DNA of 64,000 bases from Platynereis dumerilii (lineage: Eukaryota; Annelida; Polychaeta; Phyllodocida; Nereididae): the NCBI GenBank assembly GCA_026936325.1, contig JAPTHN010000001.1, positions 98,037,859 through 98,101,858 on the forward strand, in the 5' to 3' direction. Positions 41,101-50,903 of this stretch are shown here, in pieces. A model generated the notes under the pieces. That model was not told the origin of the DNA. It worked only from the letters and a program-made list of their open reading frames with translations, and made no database searches. The position numbers and the translations under genes are program-made. How positions within the stretch are numbered: position 1 is the stretch's first letter; each line of letters begins with the position of its first letter.

Positions 41101-42988
41101 CTCTTGTCGCTACCAGGTTTATAGCTTTTAACTATTTTCCTCTTGTCACTACCAGGTTTATTACTTTTAACTTATTAAGCGATGATTTCAGTACTGTTGA
41201 CTATCCTGCCTTGGCTAACCTGAACTAAATGACGTCAAGACAGTGCATTATAATGCCATTATTGCATGATCAAGTGAAGAATCGAGTTTTTGTATTCAAC
41301 GATCAACAGAGAACCTCATAAAGATAAGAATGTGATGAGAGTTACAATTGCACGTCATGAATGAGGCCAATTGATATGAATCTAAGAGGGGAGTTGTTCT
41401 ACAGCTATGGCTGTATCAGTGTATTGGAAAAAAAAATTGTTACAGCTTCTTCTGATTTCAGAATATGAAGATAACAATGGCCCGATGCCCAAATTTCCTG
41501 ATTTTGTGCTTGTCATTATGAAAATATATATTACGCCAAGCAAGTACAATTGGAGTCTTCCTGATCTGAGTAAAGAGTCTAAAGACAATTGACATAAAGG
41601 TCCCAGTATCCTTATTTTGTCACTGAAATTAAGTGGATTTATATATCTAAATCAAAACAACCTAATGAATAAAAGGCCAAATAATAAAGAGATACGCATA
41701 AACCAGTTTGCTGTCACTCAGCGCTCAGTTCGCTGTCACTCAAGCCTGTTCAATTTTATCATAAATAGTTTTATTAAGCTCACCTGAACGTTATGTTCAC
41801 CAATCTGGTGTCTCCAATTTGAAGTGTGGCTGATGTTTGACTGAATTCGGCTGTAATATTGATACCTGGAAAATAATAAAGATGTGTCAAATACATAAGC
41901 AGATGAGGCCTACCTGGTAGTTTTAAAAGAATAAATAAGAATAAAACAATCTTATTTTGTTTTGGCCTATGAGGCCATGACCAGTCTTGGGGGGCAACCA
42001 TTCAATTTCCAGGGGCACTTGGAGTTTTCCTTGGCGTGAAATTATTTATCTCATGGAAACGGCGGCATAATTGTTAAGAAATACCCGTTTCAGAATTATT
42101 TATTTCAAGACTCCAAAGAATTTATTTATTTCACCAGAAAAAACTGACAAAGAAATTATTATTTTTTTTTTAAAAAGTCTCCAAGCCCCCCCCCCCCTCC
42201 TTGGATATTGTCTCCCCCTAATAGGCTATAACAGCAGAAAATTAGGCCCACTAACAGTTAAGGAGTTATAATATATTGAAAACGAAATCTGATCATAAAT
42301 TATTCATAATTACCAATTACCATGGTATTTCTGATTTCCATAGTACCCATCATTGTCTAATGAATGGTACACTCCTGGGGGGGGTTCTCACTATATGTTG
42401 GTCTACACCTATGCTCGGCTGAAAAGGGCTCTTCAAGGGCTGATTTTCCCTAGCTAAGGGTCCTAAAATGAGGTCTGAATATTCCTAGACATGGTCCAAC
42501 ATTTCCAGCACTCCGAATTTCGCGTAAAAATCACCTTCCAAAGGACATTCGTTGTGGCAAAAAGGAAATTATTTGGGACAAATAATTAAAATAATACAGC
42601 CGACCTGAAAAAAATGCCTCTTTGAGGGCGAATTTTCCCTAGTCCAGGGTCCTATTTTTGGGTTTCCGGCACTCTGTTACTGGGTCTGGGTGCGAGACGC
42701 TCAGCTGAGCACCCCCGTCATATTTCGGGGCGAGAACCCCCCCCCAGGGGTACACTCACTGAGGTATACTAACTAGTACACTCAGTCAAGACAAGAGACT
42801 GAAGAGTTTAAACTCTAAGAGTCAAATGAAGAAGAGACAAGCAGCTGCATGAGGCTGAGCTGCATGCTGCACTGCCTCAGTGACAGAACAATTGTATTGC
42901 AATGCAAGCTGGCGAAATAAATGATACCTTGACACAGCGAAAGTTGCAGAATAAGAACTGGCAAAATCCACAGTGTTCTCCTGGCCAT
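35004..42988 (-). CDS. CTNS: Cystinosin, lysosomal cystine/proton symporter (CTNS), complete, 9 coding exons
   Basis: Cystinosin exports cystine from lysosomes with protons. Nine exons join in frame to 384 codons plus TAA at 35004-35006 (human 367 aa). Signal peptide [20 protein letters not shown]; luminal domain with sequons at about N23, N44, N74, N81, N118; seven TM segments; PQ-loop 1 around SFYPQ (150-154) and PQ-loop 2 around IKYIPQA (288-294). The acidic residues of LNFDFLA (D170) and NVLLDCTGG (D314) correspond to human D205 and D305, the latter a proton-coupling residue. YVNL (372-375) replaces the human YDQL lysosomal tail signal. The start at 42988 has an AAAATGG context and begins a good signal peptide. 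A possible minus-strand AATAAA lies at 34206-34211. No break was seen. Confidence 0.97.
35162..35616. other. CTNS intron 8, unremarkable
   Basis: 455 bp between CTNS exons 8 and 9. One TAGGCCTA octamer near 35420; otherwise nothing seen. Confidence 0.6.
35617..35734 (-). CDS. CTNS: CTNS exon 8: YKSTEGWSIGN-like PQ-loop 2
   Basis: 118 bp, acceptor TATCCCCAG and donor AATG|GTAAGT. It encodes [18 protein letters not shown] and [17 protein letters not shown], the best-conserved region of cystinosin, including the proton-coupling aspartate of VLLD. Confidence 0.97.
35735..36164. other. CTNS intron 7, unremarkable
   Basis: 430 bp, AT-rich, with a tandem echo ACAAGCAAACTATTTTGAAC near 35890. No other feature. 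Confidence 0.6.
36165..36335 (-). CDS. CTNS: CTNS exon 7: TM4-TM5 and start of PQ-loop 2
   Basis: 171 bp (57 codons, phase 0), acceptor AATTTCAG and donor CAG|GTAGGC. It encodes [14 protein letters not shown], two TM segments and [13 protein letters not shown]. Human has IKLAVTLVKYFPQ; the YFPQA loop is a second sorting signal there. Confidence 0.96.
36762..37721. mobile_element. MITE with AGGGCTATTCCAT ends, hosting a nested element
   Basis: AGGGCTATTCCATCTAAAT at the left is mirrored as ATTTAGAAG-type sequence ending ATGGAATAGCCCT at the right. The left half has short repeats of CGATTTAGATGTATGTAGG. The hAT-like element 37115-37648 is inserted in it. No unambiguous target duplication. In CTNS intron 6. 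Confidence 0.7.
37115..37648. mobile_element. hAT-like non-autonomous element nested in another MITE
   Basis: TAGGGTGGGAC ... GTCCCACCCTA with a perfect 8-bp duplication ATGCATAT (37107-37114, 37649-37656). The TIRs stay similar for about 70 bp (GGATCAAACCTGAC, TTTTTTGCAAGTGA). The outer TAGGGTGG matches the element at 15095, suggesting the same transposase source. Confidence 0.85.
37832..37951 (-). CDS. CTNS: CTNS exon 6: [11 protein letters not shown] block
   Basis: 120 bp (40 codons, phase 0), acceptor ATATTTCAG and donor GAG|GTTAGT. It encodes [18 protein letters not shown] and TIFQCFIYE, matching human GVNPVNSNDVFFSLHAVV. Confidence 0.96.
38357..38456 (-). CDS. CTNS: CTNS exon 5: [12 protein letters not shown]
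   Basis: 100 bp, acceptor TCATTTCAG and donor AAG|GTATCT. It encodes [20 protein letters not shown] and [12 protein letters not shown]. Its FDF aspartate corresponds to human D205. Confidence 0.96.
38571..38711 (-). CDS. CTNS: CTNS exon 4: TM1 and PQ-loop 1
   Basis: 141 bp, acceptor GTTCTTCCAG and donor AAAAG|GTAAAT. It encodes [10 protein letters not shown], then [17 protein letters not shown] and NFRRK. This is the first PQ-loop and nearly matches human [18 protein letters not shown]. Confidence 0.97.
38712..40438. other. CTNS intron 3, contains a SINE
   Basis: 1.7 kb of AT-rich intron with one full SINE (39.95-40.17 kb). No exon-like stretch. Confidence 0.6.
39949..40175 (-). repeat. tRNA-derived SINE, best-preserved copy
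   Basis: The minus strand begins GGTTGGCTCAGTGGTAGCAT (A box TGGCTCAGTGG) and then TTGGTTCGAATCCAGC (B box GGTTCGAATCC), followed by the body shared with 28.7 kb and the end AATACAGGATGTTAAGCCC. It sits in sense orientation to CTNS. Confidence 0.85.
40439..40642 (-). CDS. CTNS: CTNS exon 3: luminal domain
   Basis: 204 bp, acceptor CTCTTCCAG and donor CAAGG|GTGAGT. It encodes [32 protein letters not shown] and a beta-rich end [14 protein letters not shown], corresponding to the poorly conserved luminal domain of vertebrate cystinosin. Confidence 0.92.
40643..41783. other. CTNS intron 2, G/C-run remnant and a short duplication
   Basis: Near 40714-40760 are long G and C runs resembling the ends of the MITE at 53 kb, but no matching partner end was found. 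Around 41091-41172 a ~48-bp segment (CTATTTTCCTCTTGTC, CTACCAGGTTTAT) is tandemly duplicated. Confidence 0.5.
41784..41865 (-). CDS. CTNS: CTNS exon 2: luminal domain
   Basis: 82 bp, acceptor TTTTCCAG and donor TTCAG|GTGAGC. It encodes [18 protein letters not shown] and LVNITFS with two N-glycosylation sequons. Low sequence conservation here is normal for the family. Confidence 0.9.
42008..42205. mobile_element. Short MITE-like repeat related to the element at 60.7-62.1 kb
   Basis: GGGGCACTTGGAGTTTT on the left is mirrored by AAAAAGTCTCCAAGCCCC on the right. The interior (GTTAAGAAATACCC, AGAATTATTTATTTCAAGAC, TTTATTTATTTCACCA) is repeated at 61987-62115. In CTNS intron 1. Confidence 0.6.
42374..42748. 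mobile_element. hAT-like MITE with 8-bp duplication
   Basis: CCTGGGGGGGGTTCTC ... GAGAACCCCCCCCCAGG, with the perfect 8-bp duplication GGTACACT (42366-42373, 42749-42756). Inside, GGGCTGATTTTCCCTAG and GGGCGAATTTTCCCTAGT are related. 375 bp, non-coding, in CTNS intron 1. Confidence 0.85.
42928..42988 (-). CDS. CTNS: CTNS exon 1: signal peptide
   Basis: 61 bp from ATG to donor CAAG|GTATCA. It encodes [20 protein letters not shown] and the first base of a split Gly. A short basic n-region followed by a leucine-rich core is typical of a cleavable signal. Confidence 0.93.
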
Positions 42989-43090
42989 TTTCGCCCCAGC
43001 TGACCCCAAAAACGCTTGAAAACCCAAAATAATCCAGAGAGAAGTTTCACGCTCCACTTCTCAATCAACAAACATCTTCCATTTTGAAAC

Positions 43091-43113
43091 CATGTGACAC
43101 AGAAAGTCACATG
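43091..43113. promoter_or_regulatory. Inverted pair of MiT/TFE-type E-boxes upstream of CTNS
   Basis: CATGTGAC (43091-43098) and GTCACATG (43106-43113) form a perfect inverted repeat with a 7-bp spacer, about 100 bp upstream of the CTNS start codon. The core resembles the CLEAR/M-box element (GTCACGTGAC / TCATGTGA) bound by TFEB, TFE3 and MITF at lysosomal gene promoters. A second inverted repeat, GTGGCAGGT / ACCTGCCAC, lies at 43126-43134 and 43160-43168. The promoter role is inferred from position and motif. Confidence 0.5.
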
Positions 43114-44369
43114 ATACTTCGCTTCGTGGCAGGTGGCAGCACAGGCCGACGTAAGCTTGACCTGCCACCTACTGAACTTCTAGTTTCGTTATTTTACATT
43201 GATCACCCGAATTTAGCAAAGCTAAGGCAGAGCTAGGGAAAAACCAGTAGTAGGCCAGTTATTTTAAAAGCCGCCTACACTCGAAGTATTTTAATTATTT
43301 TATTAAGAGTCTGCCTGGCTCTCACTCTCAGGTTTTCCGAGTTTCACTACAACTGCAGTCACAGTTCCCCCACAATGGCCCACATCACACGTAACACTGA
43401 GCACTCTAGGCTGTTTTAAGGGTTTTAGGATTGTACTACAATCAATTCTTTTTTCTCAATTTCCAATCAATGTAATTAAAACAGATCTATACAACAGATA
43501 TATATGCAATGATAAATAGTATTTTATAGCAATAGGCTACCCACAATGACACCTTTAACATAGGTCCTCCCCCTGACCCCCTCCAAAGAGAGTGAATTAT
43601 CTCCTAAATTTGAATAAAATAATCATATTTCCATTTTAAGTATAGCAAAATAAAAATCACACTCCAATGTAAGAGGCATTGTCAGCCACCCCAATATTTC
43701 GAAATCCTCCACCCACTTTTTTTTTCTCAAATCCTTCACATGCCAGAGGTATTTTAAAAGTCTGCTACAATGTTTGAGAAGAAAATTCTAACCAAACCCG
43801 TCATCAAATAAGGTTGGTAGAAATATTCCTATGTGTGGCTTCAAAAAATGTGAATTTTACTTTTTAGCTTGAGAGTTCTGATTTTCGACAATAGGCACGA
43901 TAGATCTATTTGAAGACAGGCGTATTTTTTTTTTTTTTTACTGAAGTGAGATTTACATCAGGCGGGCTAATATAAACATAAACTATAATATAACTTAGAC
44001 ATCAGTACTCAAGCAATTCTCCTTGCTTTTGAAAAACATAGGCTGCGCAGCAGCAAACCTTCAGCGAATAACGAATTTAGAAGATTACATTACATCATAA
44101 AATTGGCGTGTTTACCAAATTCCGTATATTATAGGTATGCAACAGTGGTCGAGTAATGGTGCTCTATTATCTGTTATTTGCCTGCTGCCCTGCTATCTAC
44201 CTGTGTGCTTGCCAGGGTTTGTAAAAGCAGGGAAAGGCCCTATTATACTATTTACTTATATTATGGTACGGTTTTATGCATGTACAAAGTTTTCCAATCA
44301 TTCAAAAAGAGTTAAATACAAGTCAAAAAGCACTGCTACATTTTATAGGTGATACGTGTAGGAAATGGC

Positions 44370-45130
44370 ATTGCTGTATATGCAATAGTGGGCACGTTTT
44401 GGCTCCAATAAGAAAATAAGTATTTTTAATAATTTTTCTCAATATCACAAAAAGTGTAGAATATGTACAGTCAGACCATGAAAAGGCGCAACTAGACCAC
44501 ATAAGTCATATGTGTACCAAACTTTATCCATGTACATGCAATAGTGACCAAGTCTTGGGCCAGAAACAAAAAATTTATTTTTTCTCTTTTTTTTCAATAT
44601 TTCAAATAGCATTTAATATTTTCCACCAGACCTTTCAAAGGGCACAACAAGACCTTATGGGCAATGTCTGTACCAACCCTTATCCATTTACATGCAATAG
44701 TGACCGAGTCGCAGCCCAAAGAACCAAAAAATACATATTTTTCTATTTTCCAAATTTTTGCAAAAAGTATAAAATATCCATCAATGAGACCATCAAAAGG
44801 CACAACTAGACCATATAGCCCACATTTGTACCAAATTTCATAAGTGCACATGCAATAGTGACTGAGATTTGGCCCGGAAACAAACAAAAATAATTTTTAT
44901 ATTTTCTCAATTATTTCAAAAGGTATTGAATATCTATCAATTAGACCATCAAAAGGCACAACAAGACCATACAGGCTATATGTGTACCAAATTTCATCCA
45001 TGTACACTCAATAGAGGCCGAGTGCTGGCCCGGAAACGATCTATCCGCCCGCCGCCCGACCACCCGCCCGCCCGCCCACCCGGCGGACGGACAACATTTT
45101 TACCCAAGTGATTACAATACCTTCTTCGAA
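44370..45130. repeat. ~156-bp tandem array ending in a GC-rich hairpin
   Basis: Five units; GCAATAGTGACC-type marks lie near 44382, 44538, 44693, 44850 and 45008, with AGACCAT(C/G)AAAAGGC and GTACCAAATTTCAT in each. The last unit runs into CCGCCCGCC repeats (45043-45090) and a hairpin around CTTCGAACTTCGTTCGCTGAAGG. No coding potential. Confidence 0.85.
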
Positions 45131-45639
45131 CTTCGTTCGCTGAAGGTAAAAATAGGCCTCGGGCCTAGGCTCTAATAGTAGTCTAGCAGAATTCATATAT
45201 ATATACAGGTCGAAATTTCCGCATCAGATTTGTTGCGGCAATTCTAGGCCTGTTTAGACTATAAAAATTGGCTTGTCAAGCTGTGAAAATATGCCCTACC
45301 CTTTGTATATGGTCTTCAGCATTGTATCCAACAAAATCCGTCTTTCATTTCCATTTTAACATTCGAAAATCCATGAATTTCAGATCGTGGGTCCCAAGAA
45401 CGTCCTATTAAAATGGTGGCTTTGTTGATTGAATTGACCCAGCTTCAGGGCATTCTGGGATTTAGTATAATCATTATACGCAATAATTGTTTTAAGCAGC
45501 AAAGCTGACAAACAACAAAACAGGCAAACTTCAAACAACATATTTGGAACCAATACATAAAAGAACAGCCAGCTGCAAATGCTGTAAAACTGAAACTTGT
45601 GCATATAGGCCTATATTATGATCATAATCTATCCATCCA

Positions 45640-45709
45640 TTCATCTATCAATTTATCAATTGTCAATTTATCAATCAATCAAAATTTATCAATCAATCAA
45701 CCAACCAAT

Positions 45710-45754
<45 letters not shown>

Positions 45755-45911
45755 CATCTATCTATCTAGCTATCTATCTATCTAGCTATCAATCTGGCTA
45801 TCTATCTGGCTATCTATCTGGCTATCTATCTGTCTATCTATCTATCTATCTATCTATCTATCCATCTGTCTGTCTATCTTTCTATCTATCTTTCTATCCA
45901 TCTATCTATCC

Positions 45912-45943
<32 letters not shown>
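45640..45943. repeat. (TATC)n microsatellite
   Basis: About 300 bp of TCTA/TATC repeats with occasional CTGG and CATC variants, preceded by AATC-rich sequence. Confidence 0.97.
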
Positions 45944-45945
<2 letters not shown>

Positions 45946-48900
45946 TACTTTTGTTTTGGTTTTTAGAATTAAGCCACCTTCTCAGTGGGTCATTAATTAT
46001 ACCTGTAACAATAATTACACTGCTACACTTTAAGAAAATGCGATCTGAGATGAGTATTTGTGGTCCCAGTCAGTCACTTCAAAAGGCATGATTGCTTGGA
46101 TGAATGCCCGCCCATGAAATAAAAGTGCAAAATGATTGACAGTGGATTACATGGACTTGGATTAACCATAAGTTGAAAGCTGTTTATCTTAATCAGCTAG
46201 ATACTGTGAAAAGCCACCACATACAATTAACAACTTTGAGATTTTAAAATACTTAACAATGACAAACATTCAACCACCCAGAACAGGTCACTGACAGTTT
46301 GTAATCCTCTTAAAACATAGATTAGACAATCATTAACGAAGTTGACAAGCAATATTGGTCAAGAAAATTCAATGTCTCCAAGAAATTTGGATGTAATTCT
46401 TTAAAATGGATTTACCAAGCATTGACAATGTATGGGAATGATAAAGGAATGTCTACACAACGTGCCTTGAAGGCCCAGAAGTAGAGGTATTTAATTGATT
46501 TCATATTAACAGTGTTTGAAGTTGTAGTTTTGATAATTTTTACATTTCTCCCCGGTTTGCAATGGGCAACTCCTTGACTCTATACCCAAGTCCCTTGGCA
46601 TTGAGTCAAGTATTTGACTACTCTAATAGTATGACAGTAAACTGTTATTGCACCGCACCTCCTCATGCAATAGGCCTATCACGCAGTGATATTGCACTCG
46701 ACCACAGGCACTTGAATTGTTTACAACATTTCCACTGGTGCTCACCACTACAGACATACCTAGCTTGTTCTTGTTTTATAAAGTTCTGTTGGCAATAATA
46801 ACTTGAAATTTTGAATGACAATTGCAGCTCATTGCTGTCCAACCCTTTACGATCTTAGTTTTGTAATGGGCTTTACAAACGCCAAAGCTAAATTTAATCT
46901 ATCATTCAGCATACTTGTAGTTTAAACGTGGCTTATTTACAAATTTATACTTTCCCACTGGATTGACTGGAGCTCTTTGAACATCAGATATATTGCCATG
47001 ATTGGAGTTGCAGCGTGTGACATCAGTCACATTTCAAAGTGCCTTTTAGAAACTTCAAACTGATCATTTTTTAGGCTTAATTCAGTGTTAATTAATTGTG
47101 GCCTCTTGATAGCGGCTCTTTTGTCTTGGAGAGGTCTCCCCATAATGAAGAGACAAAACGTGCTACTGCTATGTTCTTTTTATTTCTGTAAAAATGTATT
47201 ATTGTATATATCTTGTCTCTTTTTGTATCGAAGTCCCAACCTATAAAAAAACTTATATATAAGTATTCTTAACAGTATATCGATTCTACAAGATAAGGAA
47301 TTTCGCTGGCGATATTTTTTGCGTGTGAAACGTCATCAAAGGTTGTGTACATGCAAAACTTGCCATAAAAACCTTAATAAACGTTAGATTTTCAAAATTT
47401 AAAAACCTGCGTATATCAAATATAGGCCTACTCCCCTGCATTCAATGCTTTCATTCATTTTGCTCTATTTGCAATATTAAGCTCGCAAAATGCGTTTCGG
47501 CGCATAACGGTCTGAGGATGCAAAATTTCTAAAACCAGTGAGAACAACAAACTTTCTTCTTTTATTTGCAAATCCAGGATTAGTTTTGGAGGGGAGATAT
47601 TTGCTTCTTTTTTTTTTTAAAGAAATCGAGTTTACTTTTTTGGGTCCTTGGAATTCATTCCAAGACCATTGTCGTCAGCTTCATTTCCTGTGAACAGGCA
47701 AAGTTGGTGTACTCACTAAAACATTTCACAGACAAAATGACAACCCCAACAGATGTGCCCTTGTGATCAAGATGGTGCTTATGCACCCCTGGCTACAATA
47801 TTGTTTTTATCAGTGCTCAAATTTTCTTCTATTAAACATATTTCTTCTGAGCTGTCAGCACTTCACACAAAAACTGGTTTCTGTATACACACCAAAAGTT
47901 TGACTGTGCTGCCCTCTTGTGCATAGTCACAATATACTGCTTTCTTATACCTAACTTATACCTAACCTAAGAGGCCCAACTTGTTGAAATAGACCAAGGA
48001 CCCGGTGCATGCATTGCATGCTATTTTTTAGGTTGCAGAAATAACTGAAGTTTACTTTTATTTCACAAATCCTTATAGTTGTGTCAGATTTTCATAAAAC
48101 AAAGGGAGGGGTCTTGGAATTTTTTTTTCTGTGGCCAACTATTCATAGAAATGCCTACTTCGAGATATCGAAACTTTTTATTACATGCCTTATGCCCTCA
48201 GCTGCAGGGTAAATCGATACAGTACCCTTTTTTAAGGGTACTTTTCTTGTTTATGAACAAATTTCTTGTCTGTCTAATTCTGCCTTAATGATGGTCACGC
48301 GCTAGATAGGAAGACCCACCTTCTCAGTGTCAGCTGAGAAGGATGGGAGACAAATCACTGGTTGAAAATTATACACCCGCAACAAGGATCATGTCGCGGC
48401 AGTTTAGGGCCTATTCCGATCAAAAATAAAGGTATGGGCTGATAGGAAATGGTTTAAAATGTATTGTGTGCGATTTTCAGAATTTTCCTGTACTTTAAAG
48501 TGTCAAAATCGGCCGATTTTCAACTAAATTACCACTAAAAATGACAGAAGTTTTATGCTGAATGGAGGGAGGGTTTGTACAAACAGATAACTGTTAATTA
48601 GAATGTTGTACAAACATAACTGTTAATCAGTATGTTGTTCATGATTCACTTTTTCTGTTTGTGTTTTATATTTTGAAATGAACAGCTTTGGACTGATTCT
48701 TTTAGCAGTCAATCAAACTCAGTCAAGCATTTATCTGATTTGTGTGATTGGTTGCTTCAAAATCATTTTGCTGAACAGTGATTGACTTAGACCACATTTG
48801 ACAAGTTCAGATCGCATTTTGGTGGAATATACTTAATTCCAGCCCTCTTTATAGGCCTAAAGTGTTATTGTAATCAAGGTATATTAAAAAAAATCTAATG

Positions 48901-48951
48901 GATTGGCTTAGATATAAAAATATATAGGGACCCATATGGATGGATACTTGG

Positions 48952-48985
48952 ATAGACAGATAGATAGATAGATAGATAGAAATAC

Positions 48986-49064
<79 letters not shown>

Positions 49065-49155
49065 CAGATAGACAGACTCATAGATAGATAGAAAGATATA
49101 GATAGATAGATAGATAGATAGATATAGGTAGATAGATAGACAGATATAGATAGAT

Positions 49156-49239
<84 letters not shown>

Positions 49240-49240
49240 G
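48952..49240. repeat. (GATA)n microsatellite
   Basis: About 290 bp of AGAT/GATA repeats, the complement of the (TATC)n tract 3 kb to the left. An open frame on the minus strand (YLSIYLSI...) is a by-product of this repeat. Confidence 0.97.
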
Positions 49241-50851
49241 TTCCTGCCCACTTTTCGAAATCTTGACTGCTCTTTGTGTTTAAAACACCTCAGGACTGGC
49301 GACAAAACCAGATGACTGCTTATGTTGCTTTCTGTTTACAACTTTGCAGATTACAGTTTTGCGTTTGTATTGTTGTTTGATTGTTTGTTATTATCACTTA
49401 TTGCTTGCAATGATTTTCAGAGTGCTCAGCAAAAAGGTAATGTCCTCAGTCTACGTTGCCTACAGCAACGTGAAGACTGTGACCTCGGTCTAGTCACGCG
49501 CCTTACAATAACATCAAACTTCCCAATCAAGTTAACAGCATGATTGCCAATCATATCATGAGGATATTCTTCCCCTAACTCAAAACATTTAAAAGTTGCA
49601 TAATAACCGATCACAGTTGATTACACGGGTTGCATAATCAGTGCGTCTCTGTTGATCCTTTTTTTGGCACCCGTCAATCAAATTAAGAAGCGCGTCTTCA
49701 TTGGTGGGATTTACTGAAAGGAAAGTCACCGGTCATTGCTACCAAGAAATTTATCTAAACCGCGTTTTTTTCTGCTCACATTTTCACTTTCAGCCTTAGC
49801 ATTATTTAAAGTCGTCCAGTATTTATAATTATTTATCAGAAAATGACTGTGTATATGGCCTACTATAAGTACATTTCATTAATTATCTATCTGTGCTCAG
49901 TAATTACAATTAAAGTATCTTCTTTATCCAAATTTAACATAGCTAGATTGCTTCGCTCACAAAATAACAATAGGCCTAATAAGAAGTAATTTTTGAAACC
50001 TTTTTGTGAGGGGGGGGGGCGATCTGGTCTCATAGTCACAGTGGTCAGATTTGGTCTCTCAGCCATTGTAATAAAACAAGTCCTGAGACCAATTTTTCCG
50101 AAAATGTCTATATATATAGCCTAAGTTGCATATCTTGTTGTAAAGAATTTTAAGTACCGGGTTGCATTAAAAACATCTGGATTCCCTTCTTTTGTACAAT
50201 CACGTGTAAAAATAGTATGTCTGTTTGCAAAATAGCTCAAAATATAAATTTGTTGATTAGTCAAAGCCCACATTTTTAATTTTTTAACCCTTTTGGTGGA
50301 AATCGGCTGAAACAGTGACAGCTCTACTTCTTTTTTTAAGTCAATCAGTATTTTATGGTATCAGGAGATAAACATTTTTGGGGTTTTGTTGCACATAATC
50401 AGCACATTGCAATTTGATTAATAATCATTAAATTTCATTTTGAGCTTTGTTTTGATTAGTAATCATTTGATTTTTTAAAAGCTTTGTTCTGTTGCGTCGC
50501 ATAGCTATATATTCATGTATAGTCTCCTCAAGAATTCAAGAGTTTCTGACTTTCACTGGATTAATGCAGAAGCTGGGGACGTAAAACCCAACCCAATATA
50601 GTTCTACTCAAACAGCTTAAAAAATGACTCAATCCATATTTCACCTCTGGCTGTGGAGCAAGTCAATGCAGTAATGATCGCAGCTGGGCATCTGCATGGT
50701 TGGGATGTCAAGTAGAAAGTAGGTCAACTTCCACATCATTTGCATGGGAGCCAACGGAGCGAACAGTGTTTTCAAACAGAACATGCTGAAAAGCTATGAA
50801 AGTACATGTGAGTACTGACACTGAAGATGTAGAAAATACACACTGATTACA

Positions 50852-50903
50852 ATGGATGGCTACTATCTCTTCATATCAGCAGCATGCATTCTGCTCTGCT
50901 CAG
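50852..50903 (+). CDS. Signal-peptide exon of CUB-like gene
   Basis: 52 bp, ATG in context ACAATGG, donor TCAG|GTAAGC. It encodes MDGYYLFISAACILLCS plus the first base of Gly. An overlapping frame from 50856 is longer but lacks signal-peptide character and does not fit the downstream exon. Confidence 0.65.

Larger units (their letters stand above)
43170..50851. other. Region between CTNS and the CUB-like gene, no gene seen
   Basis: 7.7 kb with a 156-bp tandem array (44.4-45.1 kb) and two large tetranucleotide microsatellites. Remaining sequence is AT-rich with short frames lacking domains. The promoter of the CUB-like gene should lie at its right end, but no TATA box or motif stood out. Confidence 0.5.

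Noticed and set aside
49078-49305. Minus-strand frame rich in YLSIYLSI
   Set aside because: It is the translation of the (GATA)n microsatellite.
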